A stretch of 64,000 nt of DNA from Aquiflexum gelatinilyticum. GTDB lineage: Bacteria; Bacteroidota; Bacteroidia; Cytophagales; Cyclobacteriaceae. The notes under the pieces were generated by a model, which searched no databases, was not told the DNA's origin, and worked only from the letters and a program-made list of their open reading frames with translations. Both the position numbers and the translations under genes were made by a program. How positions within the stretch are numbered: position 1 is the stretch's first letter; each line of letters opens with the position of its first letter. Of the stretch, positions 9,423 to 17,832 are shown piece after piece. The stretch spans positions 62,001-126,000 of the forward strand of contig NZ_JANSUY010000010.1 in assembly GCF_024741135.1 (NCBI RefSeq). The letters run 5' to 3'.

Positions 9423-9957
9423 GCTTGTTTTATTTGTTAGAAAATGGCTAAATTCACCAATTTTTGAAAGGCGACATGCAAATCAAATACAGGAATTCAT
9501 AGGGGTTTTTGGAAAAAGAAAGCCTTGTCACAACCAAATACAGCGCGTTATTTTCTTCTCAATGATCCCCTTCCTCAAGCGCTAGAACAATGGCATCCAT
9601 AAAAACAGGGATACCTTGACATCCTAACCTACCTTAAGATGGTAAAAATTCATTTTATTTTATTTCAAGGAATTGATTTTTACTAAAAAAAGAATGCAAA
9701 CAAGGAATTACTTGACAGGACTATCACCTAATTTTAAGCATTCTGAAAATGATTCAAGGCAGTTTATAGCTATTCCAAAACGAAACGCCATCGACCAACA
9801 TTTTTTAAAAAATTATTCCGGTGATTTGAGAGTCCTTCACGGAACTTCAATCCAACGGGTAAATTTTTTAAGCTTTCTTATTTTAAATTTTTCAACTATA
9901 TAACTATTACCATAAACAGCGACTTCCTCAATCCGGTGTTTTTTAGGCTTTTTTTTA
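9423..9957. other. Gene-free interval
   Basis: About 530 bp of AT-rich sequence between the SDR gene and the lipoprotein promoter. Only short open frames occur, none with a recognisable domain, promoter or signal peptide. No tRNA-like fold or strong hairpin was noticed. Confidence 0.5.
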
Positions 9958-9965
9958 TACCTTTG
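9958..9965 (+). promoter_or_regulatory. Bacteroidota -7 promoter box
   Basis: TACCTTTG fits TAnnTTTG and lies 22 bp before the ATG at 9987. It decides the start: the upstream in-frame ATG at 9936 would fall outside the transcript. Confidence 0.55.
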
Positions 9966-9986
9966 AAAGACAAAGACGATTCAATT

Positions 9987-10625
9987 ATGCGGATTTCGCC
10001 TCATTTTTTATTGCTTTTCCTACTTCTCTTTTCAGGCATTTTATCTTCCTGCATCAAAGAAGACCCCCAAATTCCTGAAGCCATTACAGCAGACATTGAC
10101 AGGGTTGTGGACAAGATCCATGAAGGATTCTTTGTCTTCTCCATTCAGGGTGGTACCAAGACACAGGCTTTTTCCCTTGAAAATGAAGGAATGGATGGGG
10201 TATATGGGATCAGGATGGCCGATCTTGAAAATCCTGAAGGGGAAAACCTCAGGTTGTTCAATTGTGCCAATTCATTGAATCCCGGAATTCTCCAAAAGAT
10301 CAAAATCAATGAGGCAAGCAATACTTTTGCCGTTTGTAGGTACTCGGTGGGTTTGTCTTATATCGCTGAAATCGAGGTTTTGCTGGAAGAAAGTGAAGCC
10401 GAAAGACAGGGATTCATCCAAATGTTTGAGCAAGGCATCCTTACTGAATCAGAATTGGACAAAGAAATGGATGATTTGAGGGAAAGATTTATAGGATCTT
10501 ATTTGGGCATAAAAAATTTTTACAGCGAATATTTCAGGGAATGCCTGCACACCTTAGTCACTGAAATCAGTGTTATTTTTAATAACGAACAGTGGCAGAT
10601 TTTTTTCAAATGCATTGACAATTAG
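9987..10625 (+). CDS. Putative lipoprotein of unknown function
   Basis: From the ATG at 9987 the product has 212 residues and a classic lipoprotein signal (hydrophobic core LLLFLLLFSGILSS, lipobox Cys at about residue 22). A longer frame from 9936 would add 17 residues before the signal and would start upstream of the promoter box, so it is rejected. The mature part is acidic, with a glutamate-rich predicted helical segment near residues 130-165. I recognise no domain. It probably sits in the outer or inner membrane facing the periplasm. The TetR gene follows after 84 bp with its own promoter box. Confidence 0.7.
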   Translation: MRISPHFLLLFLLLFSGILSSCIKEDPQIPEAITADIDRVVDKIHEGFFVFSIQGGTKTQAFSLENEGMDGVYGIRMADLENPEGENLRLFNCANSLNPGILQKIKINEASNTFAVCRYSVGLSYIAEIEVLLEESEAERQGFIQMFEQGILTESELDKEMDDLRERFIGSYLGIKNFYSEYFRECLHTLVTEISVIFNNEQWQIFFKCIDN

Positions 10626-10677
10626 TCCTTTGCTTTTTTGTTGATAAATTTCCAATGACTTTCTGACTCTTGTTTAA

Positions 10678-10685
10678 TATATTTG
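10678..10685 (+). promoter_or_regulatory. Bacteroidota -7 promoter box for the TetR gene
   Basis: TATATTTG matches TAnnTTTG and is 24 bp upstream of the ATG at 10710. Confidence 0.5.
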
Positions 10686-10709
10686 AACAGAATTCGAAAG
10701 ATTTAAAGT

Positions 10710-11411
10710 ATGGGAGCTCAGGAAAGACAACAGAAAGAAAAATTGATTTTAGAGGCTTCAATCAAGCTTTTTACAGAAAAGGGATATCAGTCCACCAAAA
10801 TGGAAGATGTGGCCAAAGCTTCCAAAATAAGCAAAGGACTCACCTATTTTTATTATAAAAACAAAGAAGACCTGTACATGGCAGTGACCAAAAAAGCCTT
10901 CGATGAATTGAAGGATGTATTCCGTGATGTCATCAAAATCAAAGGCAGAAACGGGCTTGACATGCTGACCGAACTTTCCAATAACTACTTCAAGTTTGCC
11001 AAAAGCAACAGGATGTACTATGAAGCCATCCTGAACTTTATGGGTCTGGTGCAGCAGTATAATGATGAAAGTCTTAGATCAACAATAGATCCATTGGTAT
11101 TGGAAAGCGATCATTTTAAAAAGCTTTTGGAGGTACACCATGACTGCGGAAAGATAGGAACCCAAATGGTGGTCCAAGGAATAAAAGACGGCAGCATCAG
11201 ACCTGAATTACAGGCTGAAGCCACTTTCTATACGATTTGGGCCATGTTGGTAGGATATGAAAGGCTGTTGGGTCCTGTTGGATATGAAGGAAAAGATGCC
11301 AAAATCAACCTGGAAACCTGGAAACCCTCTTTCAACCGATTGCTCCAAGACATGCTCAAAGGAACCTTTCAGGCTCAAAAAGTACAACCGGTACAGGGAA
11401 GTTTGTTTTAG
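10710..11411 (+). CDS. TetR/AcrR-family transcriptional regulator
   Basis: This 233-residue protein has an N-terminal TetR DNA-binding domain (about residues 6-55) with the characteristic helix-turn-helix sequence ILEASIKLFTEKGYQSTKM, then VAKASKISKGLTYFYYKNKEDLY. The C-terminal ligand-binding domain of about 170 residues is unassigned, as is usual. TetR proteins mostly repress nearby genes and are released by a small ligand, often a fatty acyl-CoA or a drug. Possible targets in this window are the MDR oxidoreductase and the acyl-CoA operon that begins at 13751, but no operator was identified to prove this. Confidence 0.9.
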   Translation: MGAQERQQKEKLILEASIKLFTEKGYQSTKMEDVAKASKISKGLTYFYYKNKEDLYMAVTKKAFDELKDVFRDVIKIKGRNGLDMLTELSNNYFKFAKSNRMYYEAILNFMGLVQQYNDESLRSTIDPLVLESDHFKKLLEVHHDCGKIGTQMVVQGIKDGSIRPELQAEATFYTIWAMLVGYERLLGPVGYEGKDAKINLETWKPSFNRLLQDMLKGTFQAQKVQPVQGSLF

Positions 11412-11610
11412 TGAATGGGGTTATTCTTTTTTTTTCGATTAAATTTCCTCCTGCTTTAGCTGGAGGGGAAATAAAACCACCGAGTTCCCCGGCTTTAACC
11501 AAATCCTTTCCACCTCCATAATTCCAATCTCATAGTTTTAGCTTAAGCCGAGTTTTTTTTTTCGGCATTTACTTGTGAATGGGCTAAAGCTACATTCCTA
11601 TTGAATTACA

Positions 11611-11720
11611 AATGACATCAACTTAAATGACCCCCTCGGCAAGCTCGGGGAACTAGTGTTTGGTTAAATTAAGGGGCATGAGGGGAAAAGCGGCGGTGCC
11701 GCTTTTCCCCTCATGCCCCT
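11611..11720. repeat. Palindromic intergenic repeat, copy 1
   Basis: A 110-bp unit nearly identical to 12178-12286. The right half (11672-11720) is a perfect inverted repeat with 23-bp arms and a 3-nt GGT loop. The left half carries the shared segment with CCCTCGGCAAGCTCGGGG. Confidence 0.9.
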
Positions 11721-12177
11721 CTAAACACCGAATCTCCGGTCCCTGAGCTTGTCGAAGGGGAAAATTCCATTTCTGTCATAAGTAGTGTAGCGAAAAGTCT
11801 AAAGAAACGAAATCTTTCTCCCGTACAGCTGTCGGAATCGTACCTCGGATTCAAGATGACGCTGGCTGCGGTTGCCGATAGCAGATTTTGAGGCCAACAC
11901 CCTGAGTTTTTAACATAATAAGAAATATTCAGAAAAGTTAAGATTAGTACTAAAAACACCCAACGGGGGTTGAACCATTAATAGCCCCGGGTTGCTCCCG
12001 ATAGCTATCGCGGACCGGGGATTCAGCGCGATTGTGAAATTCAGTCCAACCCCAAAGGGGTTGAACATCCTCGAATGAAACAAATTCTGTCATTGGTAGT
12101 GAAGCGAAGGGTCTAACCTAAAGTAAATGAGATCCTTCAGTTCCCGAAGAAAACGGGACAGGCAGTACTTCTTCACC

Positions 12178-12286
12178 AATGACATAGACTTAAATGGCCC
12201 CTCGGCAAGCTCGGGGAACTAGTGTTTGGTTATATTAGAAGGCATGAGGGGAAAAGCGGCGGTGCCGCTTTTCCCCTCATGCCCCT
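12178..12286. repeat. Palindromic intergenic repeat, copy 2
   Basis: Second copy of the unit at 11611-11720 in the same orientation. Its palindrome (12241-12283) has perfect 20-bp arms around the same GGT loop; the outer arm bases have diverged, so arm identity is maintained mostly in the core. Confidence 0.9.
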
Positions 12287-12633
12287 TTCCCAAGAACATC
12301 CGCGGTGGCCGATCCCGATCGCTATCGTGGACGAGGCCCATTTAATTAAACCTTTTCGTCGTTCCCACTTTCTGAACATTTTCGAATGTTGACCACTCAG
12401 GATGACGTGAATTTCCGGGTCGTCACACTGAAAGTAGTGAAGTGTCTCCTTATTCAGAGATCTTTCATCCTTCCCGAAAAATCGGGACAGGCTGTACCTC
12501 GGATTCAAGATGACGCAAGACCAACCGTCATTTCTTTTCTGAACATTTCTAAAAATGTTAGTGACTCAAAGTGACGGCTCCGACAAATACCTCATCAGTA
12601 AAAAGCCCAAAGGAGAGAATTCTCTCCTATTTA

Positions 12634-13605
12634 TTATTTGGAAACCAACAATACTTTCCCATTTCTCCCACCTTTTTCGTAGGCTTCAAGGGCTTCTTTG
12701 AATTGCACCAAAGGAAAGGAATCCTGCACATCTACCTTTACTTTATTGGAAAGAAGATAGGTAAACACAGTCTTGAATACCGTTTTTCTTTCTTCAGGAC
12801 TCAGACTTTCCATATAGGTGGTCAACCAAAAACCTTCAACTTTCAGATTTTTGAAGATCAACAAGCCGGAATTCAAAGGGATATTTTCCAGACTCAACAA
12901 TCCAAAAACCATCATTTTTCCGCCTGTTCTTAGGCTTGCGATGGCTTTGGCACCGAGAACCCCTCCTACTGCGTCAAATACAACAGAGACACCTTCTCCG
13001 GTTTGTTCAGCAATTACCTTTTGAAGTTTTTCCTTTTCGGTATTGATGACAAGGTCTGCGCCGATGGATTGTAGCAGTTCCTTTTGGTCGTCCCTACGTA
13101 CAGTGCAGGCTACTTTGATGCCTTTTTGGTGCGCCATTTGGATGGCCAATTTGCCAAAGGCAGAAGCTCCAGCAGTGATCAAAAGCCAATCTCCTTCTTT
13201 CAATCCGCTTGTTTCGATCATTCCAAATGCAGTCAATGGATTGACAAATGCCTGACAGGCTACCTCATCTGTCATTCCCTGCGGTGTAGGGATGACCAAT
13301 GCGGCAGGAATGCAAACATATTCTTTCCAGGTTCCGATCGCGGTAAAAATCACCCTGGTACCCACGGGTATGGAGTTGCTTTCATCGGATGCATCTACGA
13401 CCCCGGCTGCTTCAAATCCGGCACTACTGGGTAGTTTCGGCGTAATGCCATACATCCCACGTACAAACATGATGTCCGATGGGTTGATATTCCTTGCGGT
13501 GACTTTGATCCTGACTTCATGCGGTTTTGGCTGTGGCATAGGGGCTTCTTCAAGTTGTAACACTTCTGAAGGAAAGCCTGTTTGGTGAAAAATTACTTGT
13601 TTCAT
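12634..13605 (-). CDS. Zinc-independent MDR oxidoreductase, NADPH:quinone reductase-like
   Basis: The 323-residue protein has the medium-chain dehydrogenase layout: an N-terminal GroES-like domain (about 25-110, with RNINPSDIMFVRGMYG) and a Rossmann domain with AGASAFGKLAIQMA near 150-163, where an alanine replaces a usual glycine. The zinc ligands of alcohol dehydrogenases are absent, so it belongs with quinone oxidoreductases and trans-2-enoyl-CoA reductases (MECR-like). It would reduce a quinone, enone or enoyl thioester with NADPH in the cytoplasm. It is divergent from the acyl-CoA operon beginning at 13751, which makes an enoyl-thioester substrate plausible but unproven. Confidence 0.85.
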   Translation of the reverse strand: MKQVIFHQTGFPSEVLQLEEAPMPQPKPHEVRIKVTARNINPSDIMFVRGMYGITPKLPSSAGFEAAGVVDASDESNSIPVGTRVIFTAIGTWKEYVCIPAALVIPTPQGMTDEVACQAFVNPLTAFGMIETSGLKEGDWLLITAGASAFGKLAIQMAHQKGIKVACTVRRDDQKELLQSIGADLVINTEKEKLQKVIAEQTGEGVSVVFDAVGGVLGAKAIASLRTGGKMMVFGLLSLENIPLNSGLLIFKNLKVEGFWLTTYMESLSPEERKTVFKTVFTYLLSNKVKVDVQDSFPLVQFKEALEAYEKGGRNGKVLLVSK

Positions 13606-13750
13606 GATTCTGTTGAGATGGATTTATTTTCTGTTTTCAAAAATGAAGTTATAAAAAATACTCGGTATGCATAATATTTTTCTAATCCGAATAGCCATTA
13701 AATGCTTTAATTTTTATCTTGTAGCCTATCTAAAAACCCAAATAACAATT

Positions 13751-14518
13751 ATGGATTTATCTGCATTATTTTCATTGGCAAACAAAGTGGCCATCATCAC
13801 CGGTGCAAGCAAAGGTATAGGTTTCGGGATCGCAGAGATTTTTGCAGCTGCAGGAGCCAAAGTCGTAATCAGCAGCCGAAAGCAGGAAGCATTGGATGAA
13901 ATGGCCACCCAACTCAGGGAAAAAGGCTATGAAGTTGCTGCCATTGCCTGTAATGTCGGCCGAATGGAGGAAATGGACAACCTGGTCAAACAGACCATCG
14001 AAAAATATGGACAAATTGATATTTTGGTCAACAATGCTGCAGTAAACCCTGTTTTTGGACCGGTTCATAATACAACTCCCGAGGCTTTTGACAAGATCAT
14101 GGATGTCAATGTCAAAGCCCCTTTTCACCTGATGAATTTATGTTTCCCCTATTTGAGGGCCTCCTCAGGAGCATCTGTGATCAATATCAGTTCCATCGGC
14201 GGGATCTCGCCTGAACAGGGCTTGGGAATCTATAGCGTCAGCAAGGCAGCCTTGATTTCCCTTTCAAAAGTATATGCCAAAGAATGGGGCGACCATAAAA
14301 TCCGGGTCAACACCATCTGCCCGGGATTGATCCAAACCAAATTTTCAGAAGCACTTTGGAGCAATGATAAAATCATGGAGCACATGATGAAAGCCCTCCC
14401 CATCAAACGGGTGGGAACAAGCGAGGAAATCGGTGCCATGGCGCTCTTTTTGGCTTCAAAAGCCTCTTCCTACACCACCGGCGCTACCTTGACAGCCGAC
14501 GGGGGATTTACCATTTAA
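13751..14518 (+). CDS. Short-chain dehydrogenase/reductase, first gene of acyl-CoA operon
   Basis: Starting at the ATG at 13751 gives 255 residues beginning with a normal SDR N-terminus; the upstream ATG at 13667 would add 28 residues with no family counterpart. Motifs are TGASKGIGFGIA (cofactor), NNAA at about 93-96, a catalytic Ser in NISSIGG and YSVSK as the YxxxK box. It is a classical NAD(P)-dependent SDR, similar to 3-oxoacyl-ACP reductase and DHRS4-type enzymes. It is the first gene of a four-gene operon with an acyl-CoA dehydrogenase, a kinase and a hydroxyacyl-CoA dehydrogenase, so it probably handles a hydroxy/oxo acyl-CoA or a related acid. Confidence 0.9.
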   Translation: MDLSALFSLANKVAIITGASKGIGFGIAEIFAAAGAKVVISSRKQEALDEMATQLREKGYEVAAIACNVGRMEEMDNLVKQTIEKYGQIDILVNNAAVNPVFGPVHNTTPEAFDKIMDVNVKAPFHLMNLCFPYLRASSGASVINISSIGGISPEQGLGIYSVSKAALISLSKVYAKEWGDHKIRVNTICPGLIQTKFSEALWSNDKIMEHMMKALPIKRVGTSEEIGAMALFLASKASSYTTGATLTADGGFTI

Positions 14519-14529
14519 CTATCGACCTT

Positions 14530-15738
14530 ATGGAATTCAATAAAATATTTGCCTCGAAAGAGGTACAGGACTTGGTATCTCGGTACGAGAATTTTATCAA
14601 AAACCATGTTCATCCTTTGGAACAGGAAGCTGTTTATGGTTCTTTCAAGGCAGTTTTGCCGAAGTTGAAATCCTTGAGGGAACTGGCAAAAAAGGAAGGG
14701 CTCTTCGCTCCCCACCTTTCCAAAGAAGACGGAGGTTTGGGCTTGGACCTGACGGAATTTGCGAGTATTTCTGAGGTGTTGGGAAAAAGCCCGATTGGAC
14801 ATTACATCTTCAATTGCAACGCACCCGATATCGGGAATATGGAACTGATGCACCGCTTTGCCAGCAAAGCACTAAAGGAAAAATTCCTTGCGCCGCTTCA
14901 AAGGGGTGAAATCCGGAGTTGCTTCGCCATGACCGAACCCAATAATCCCGGCAGCAATCCTGTTCACCTTTCGACTACTGCAGTCAAAGAAGGAAATGAA
15001 TATGTCATCAACGGCCACAAGTGGTTTACCACGGCTGCAGATGGGGCGGATTTTACCATCGTCATGGCTTTGACAGATCCGACTAACCCCAATCCTTACC
15101 TGAGGGCAAGCATGATATTGGTTCCTTTGGATAATCCCGGCTACAAATTGCTCCGAAATATCCCCATCATGGGTGATGTAGGGGAAGATTACCTATCTCA
15201 TGGAGAAGTGATGTTTACCAATTGCAGGGTTCCGGTTTCCAACCTGATTGGGGAAGAAGGACAAGGATTTGCCTTGGCACAGGAAAGATTGGGACCGGGC
15301 AGAATCCACCACTGCATGCGTTGGATTGGAATCTGTGAGCGGGCTTTGGAAATGATGTGCAGGCGGGCCTTGTCCAGACAATTGGATCCCGGCAAACCCC
15401 TCGCCTCTCAACAAACCATCCAAAATTGGATTGCCGAGGCCGCTGCCAGCATCAAAGCCTCCCGATTGATGGTGATGATGACTGCGCACAAGATCGAGCA
15501 GGAAGGAGCAAAAGCCGCCAAAGAAGATATTTCTACCATTAAGTTTTTTGTCTCTGATGTCCTGATGACCACCTTGGACAAAGCCATTCAGGTACATGGG
15601 GCATTGGGAATAACCGATGACACCCTGCTCTCATTTTGGTACCGACATGAGCGCGGGGCAAGGATTTACGACGGTCCTGATGAGGTACATAAATCAGTTT
15701 TGGCCAAAAGAATCCTAAAAAACTATTCCCAAGAATGA
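14530..15738 (+). CDS. Acyl-CoA dehydrogenase, ACAD10/ACAD11-like
   Basis: The 402-residue FAD enzyme has the acyl-CoA dehydrogenase N-terminal, middle (CFAMTEPNNPGSNP, near 132-145) and C-terminal domains. GPGRIHHCMRWIG and IYDGPDEVHKSVLAKRIL are signatures I associate with the ACAD10/ACAD11 subgroup, in which an Asp-containing YDGPDEVH stretch replaces the usual YEGT-E. In mammals these enzymes act together with a fused phosphotransferase domain on 4-phosphorylated acyl-CoAs. Here the kinase is the next gene, overlapping by 4 bp (ATGA at 15735-15738). It probably converts a phosphorylated or plain acyl-CoA to an enoyl-CoA in the cytoplasm. Confidence 0.9.
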   Translation: MEFNKIFASKEVQDLVSRYENFIKNHVHPLEQEAVYGSFKAVLPKLKSLRELAKKEGLFAPHLSKEDGGLGLDLTEFASISEVLGKSPIGHYIFNCNAPDIGNMELMHRFASKALKEKFLAPLQRGEIRSCFAMTEPNNPGSNPVHLSTTAVKEGNEYVINGHKWFTTAADGADFTIVMALTDPTNPNPYLRASMILVPLDNPGYKLLRNIPIMGDVGEDYLSHGEVMFTNCRVPVSNLIGEEGQGFALAQERLGPGRIHHCMRWIGICERALEMMCRRALSRQLDPGKPLASQQTIQNWIAEAAASIKASRLMVMMTAHKIEQEGAKAAKEDISTIKFFVSDVLMTTLDKAIQVHGALGITDDTLLSFWYRHERGARIYDGPDEVHKSVLAKRILKNYSQE

Positions 15739-16766
15739 ACAAGGAACCTCAAGGTCTCGAAAACCTCTTTCCATTTTTGGAAGCAACACTGAATCTCGAT
15801 CCCCAAAGCACGGTGATCTCTCAATTCAAGGGCGGGTATTCCAACCTTACTTTCTTGATCAATTCCCCCGATGGGCAATATGTCTTGAGAAGGCCGCCTT
15901 TGGGTATGAAAATCAGCAAAGCCCATGACATGGTCCGGGAATTCCGGATTTTGGAGGCGCTGGAGAAAGCCGGATATGACAAAATCCCAAAACCCATTTT
16001 ATGCTGTGAGGACGAAACGGTCATCGGCGTTCCTTTTTTTATCATGGAAAAAGTAGAAGGCCTGATCCTCAGAAATAAAATCCCGGAGGGCATGACGCTC
16101 GGAAAGGACTATTTCCAAAAACTGTCCAAAAACACCATAGATGGATTATTGGAGCTCCATCACCTGGAGTTGGAGAAATCAGGTTTGTCCCAATTGGGGA
16201 AACCGGAAGGCTATGTGGAAAGGCAGGTTATTGGTTGGTCTGAGCGGTATTTCAATGCCAAGACCAATGAACTGAAAGCATTGGAAGCGGTCATCGACTG
16301 GCTCAAATCAAACCTCCCAAAAAACGAGAACATCGGGTTCATCCACAACGACTACAAATATGACAACCTGGTATTGGCAGGTCCCCATGATCCTAGCATA
16401 AAAGCCGTCTTGGATTGGGAAATGGCGACGGTCGGAGATCCTTTGATGGATTTTGGAACCTCATTGGCCTATTGGGCAGAAGCAGGTGACCCGGATATCC
16501 TCAAAATGTTTAACCTCAGCTACATGGAAGGCAATTTTACCAGGGCTGAAGCCATTGCCTTTTATGCCTCTAAAAGTCCGCTCAATTTGGAAAATATGAT
16601 TTTTTATTATACCTATGGTTTGTTCAAGGTTGCTGTAATTGCACAACAGATATATAAAAGATTTACAATGGGTTTTGCCCAAGACCCAAGGTTTTCCGCC
16701 CTGATCCATGTGGTGGAAGCCTGTGGAAAGAAAGCATTGACTGGTATCCAAAATAATAAAATATAA
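15735..16766 (+). CDS. Aminoglycoside phosphotransferase-fold kinase, ACAD10/11 kinase-like
   Basis: This 343-residue protein has the APH/choline-kinase fold: a glycine-rich SQFKGGYSNLTFLI near 33-46, an ATP-lysine-like YVLRRPP segment, the Brenner-type catalytic motif FIHNDYKYDNLVL near 199-211 and the metal-binding VLDWEMATVGDPLMDFG near 222-238. It lacks antibiotic-kinase context and is coupled to an ACAD10/11-like dehydrogenase. The corresponding domain of mammalian ACAD10/11 phosphorylates 4-hydroxyacyl-CoA, so the likely role is phosphorylation of a hydroxyacyl-CoA and not drug resistance. The functional statement is inferred from family and neighbours. Confidence 0.88.
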   Translation: MNKEPQGLENLFPFLEATLNLDPQSTVISQFKGGYSNLTFLINSPDGQYVLRRPPLGMKISKAHDMVREFRILEALEKAGYDKIPKPILCCEDETVIGVPFFIMEKVEGLILRNKIPEGMTLGKDYFQKLSKNTIDGLLELHHLELEKSGLSQLGKPEGYVERQVIGWSERYFNAKTNELKALEAVIDWLKSNLPKNENIGFIHNDYKYDNLVLAGPHDPSIKAVLDWEMATVGDPLMDFGTSLAYWAEAGDPDILKMFNLSYMEGNFTRAEAIAFYASKSPLNLENMIFYYTYGLFKVAVIAQQIYKRFTMGFAQDPRFSALIHVVEACGKKALTGIQNNKI

Positions 16767-16769
16767 ACT

Positions 16770-17648
16770 ATGAAAATCAAAAAAGTTTGTGTTCTAGGTG
16801 CAGGTACATTGGGAACCCGTGTTGCCCTTCAGGCAGCCCTGTCAGGATATGAGGTTTCCCTTTATGACATCAATCTCAAATCCCTGAAAAGCGCAAAAGA
16901 AGTGATGGAAACGATAGTCACCAAGCTTGCCAAAGCAAGTGGCTTGGAATCCGAATCAGGTTTGATGGCCATCGAAAAAATCACTTTCACCAAAGATCCA
17001 AAAGTCGCTGTCCATGAGGCAGATATTATCAATGAAAGTGTGTTGGAAGAGGTAAGTGTCAAAACGGAAGTGTGGAAACTCTTTGGAGAAATAGCTCCTG
17101 AAAAAACCATTTTTACCACCAATACCTCCTACCTGCTGCCTTCCATGTTTGCGGAAGTTTCAGGCCGTCCTTCCAGGTTTTGTGCCCTGCATTTCCATGA
17201 TGTATTTACGGCAAAAGTGGTCGACATCATGCCTCATCCGGGTACAGACCCCGCACTGATTCCCTTATTGATGGACTTTGGCAGGTCATTGGAACAGGTT
17301 CCTGTTTTGGTCAAAAAAGAAAACAACGGTTATATCTTCAATACCATGCTGATGTCATTTATTGGCGCCGCAGGAAAGCTTTTGGTAAACGACATCGCCT
17401 CGATTGAGGACATTGACAAGTCTTGGATGGTCAACTTCAACATGCCCAAAGGTCCCTTTGGAATCTTGGATACCATCGGTTTGGAGACCGCTTGGCATGT
17501 CACCAAAAACCAGCCTGACAAAGCTTCCCAAGCCTTTGCCGCCCTGCTGAAAACCTACGTCGACGCAGGAAAACTCGGTGAAAAATCCGGAGAGGGATTC
17601 TACAAATACCCCAAACCAAAATACAAAAACCCTGATTTTTTGGTGTAA
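16770..17648 (+). CDS. 3-hydroxyacyl-CoA dehydrogenase, NAD-binding and C-terminal domains
   Basis: The 292-residue protein starts with the Rossmann motif VLGAGTLGTRVALQAA (8-23) and an acidic residue at the end of beta 2 (YDIN). A 3HCDH C-terminal domain follows from about 190. The catalytic region HFHDVFTAKVVDIMPHP corresponds to the family's H-F-x-P segment but with a changed Pro position. It oxidises a 3-hydroxyacyl-CoA to a 3-oxoacyl-CoA with NAD+ in beta-oxidation. It is the last gene of the operon, 3 bp after the kinase, with a terminator at 17678-17718. Confidence 0.9.
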   Translation: MKIKKVCVLGAGTLGTRVALQAALSGYEVSLYDINLKSLKSAKEVMETIVTKLAKASGLESESGLMAIEKITFTKDPKVAVHEADIINESVLEEVSVKTEVWKLFGEIAPEKTIFTTNTSYLLPSMFAEVSGRPSRFCALHFHDVFTAKVVDIMPHPGTDPALIPLLMDFGRSLEQVPVLVKKENNGYIFNTMLMSFIGAAGKLLVNDIASIEDIDKSWMVNFNMPKGPFGILDTIGLETAWHVTKNQPDKASQAFAALLKTYVDAGKLGEKSGEGFYKYPKPKYKNPDFLV

Positions 17649-17677
17649 GCAGAGATCAGGTTTGAATATCCATTTAC

Positions 17678-17718
17678 AAAAAGGGATGTAGGGAATTTGG
17701 CCTTACATCCTTTTTTTT
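17678..17718 (+). terminator. Terminator of the acyl-CoA operon
   Basis: An imperfect hairpin (AAAAAGGGATGTA / TACATCCTTTTTTT) is followed by a run of eight T. One G bulges in the left arm. Confidence 0.75.
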
Positions 17719-17761
17719 GGTCGGGGTTTACTTTGGTTCAGAGTCAAAAATGAGATGAAAG

Positions 17762-17825
17762 GTAAAAGGTTTCACGTCATCCTGAATAAGGTACAAGTGA
17801 AGGATCTCTTGAATAATTCTGAAAT
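17762..17825. repeat. Degenerate intergenic repeat fragment
   Basis: The stretch with CACGTCATCCTGAATAAGG and GAAGGATCTCTTGAAT resembles the degenerate segments in 12060-12560 (GTGAAG, GAGATCCTTC, GATGACG). It sits exactly between the acyl-CoA operon and the defence island. Confidence 0.4.
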
Positions 17826-17832
17826 TAAAAAC

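Larger units (their letters stand above)
11412..12633. other. Gene-free interval rich in palindromic intergenic repeats
   Basis: About 1.2 kb without a credible gene. It contains a roughly 110-bp direct repeat with a long perfect palindrome (11611-11720 and 12178-12286), the CCTGAGCTTGTCGAAGG-type palindrome near 11743-11759, hairpins of the CCTCC-GCTTTAGC-GGAGG type near 11450-11475, CCCGATAGCTATCG-like palindromes near 11997-12012 and 12313-12326, and degenerate copies of a sequence ending in CGGATTCAAGATGACG (about 11855-11870 and 12491-12506). All look like intergenic repeat families rather than genes. Confidence 0.7.

Noticed and set aside
9673-9903. Open frame of 76 codons between the SDR and lipoprotein genes
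   Set aside because: No signal peptide, domain or promoter, and it starts in an AT-rich stretch; it looks like chance.
15735-16766. Aminoglycoside resistance kinase
   Set aside because: The fold is that of aminoglycoside phosphotransferases, but the operon and the overlap with an ACAD10/11-like gene point to an acyl-CoA kinase.
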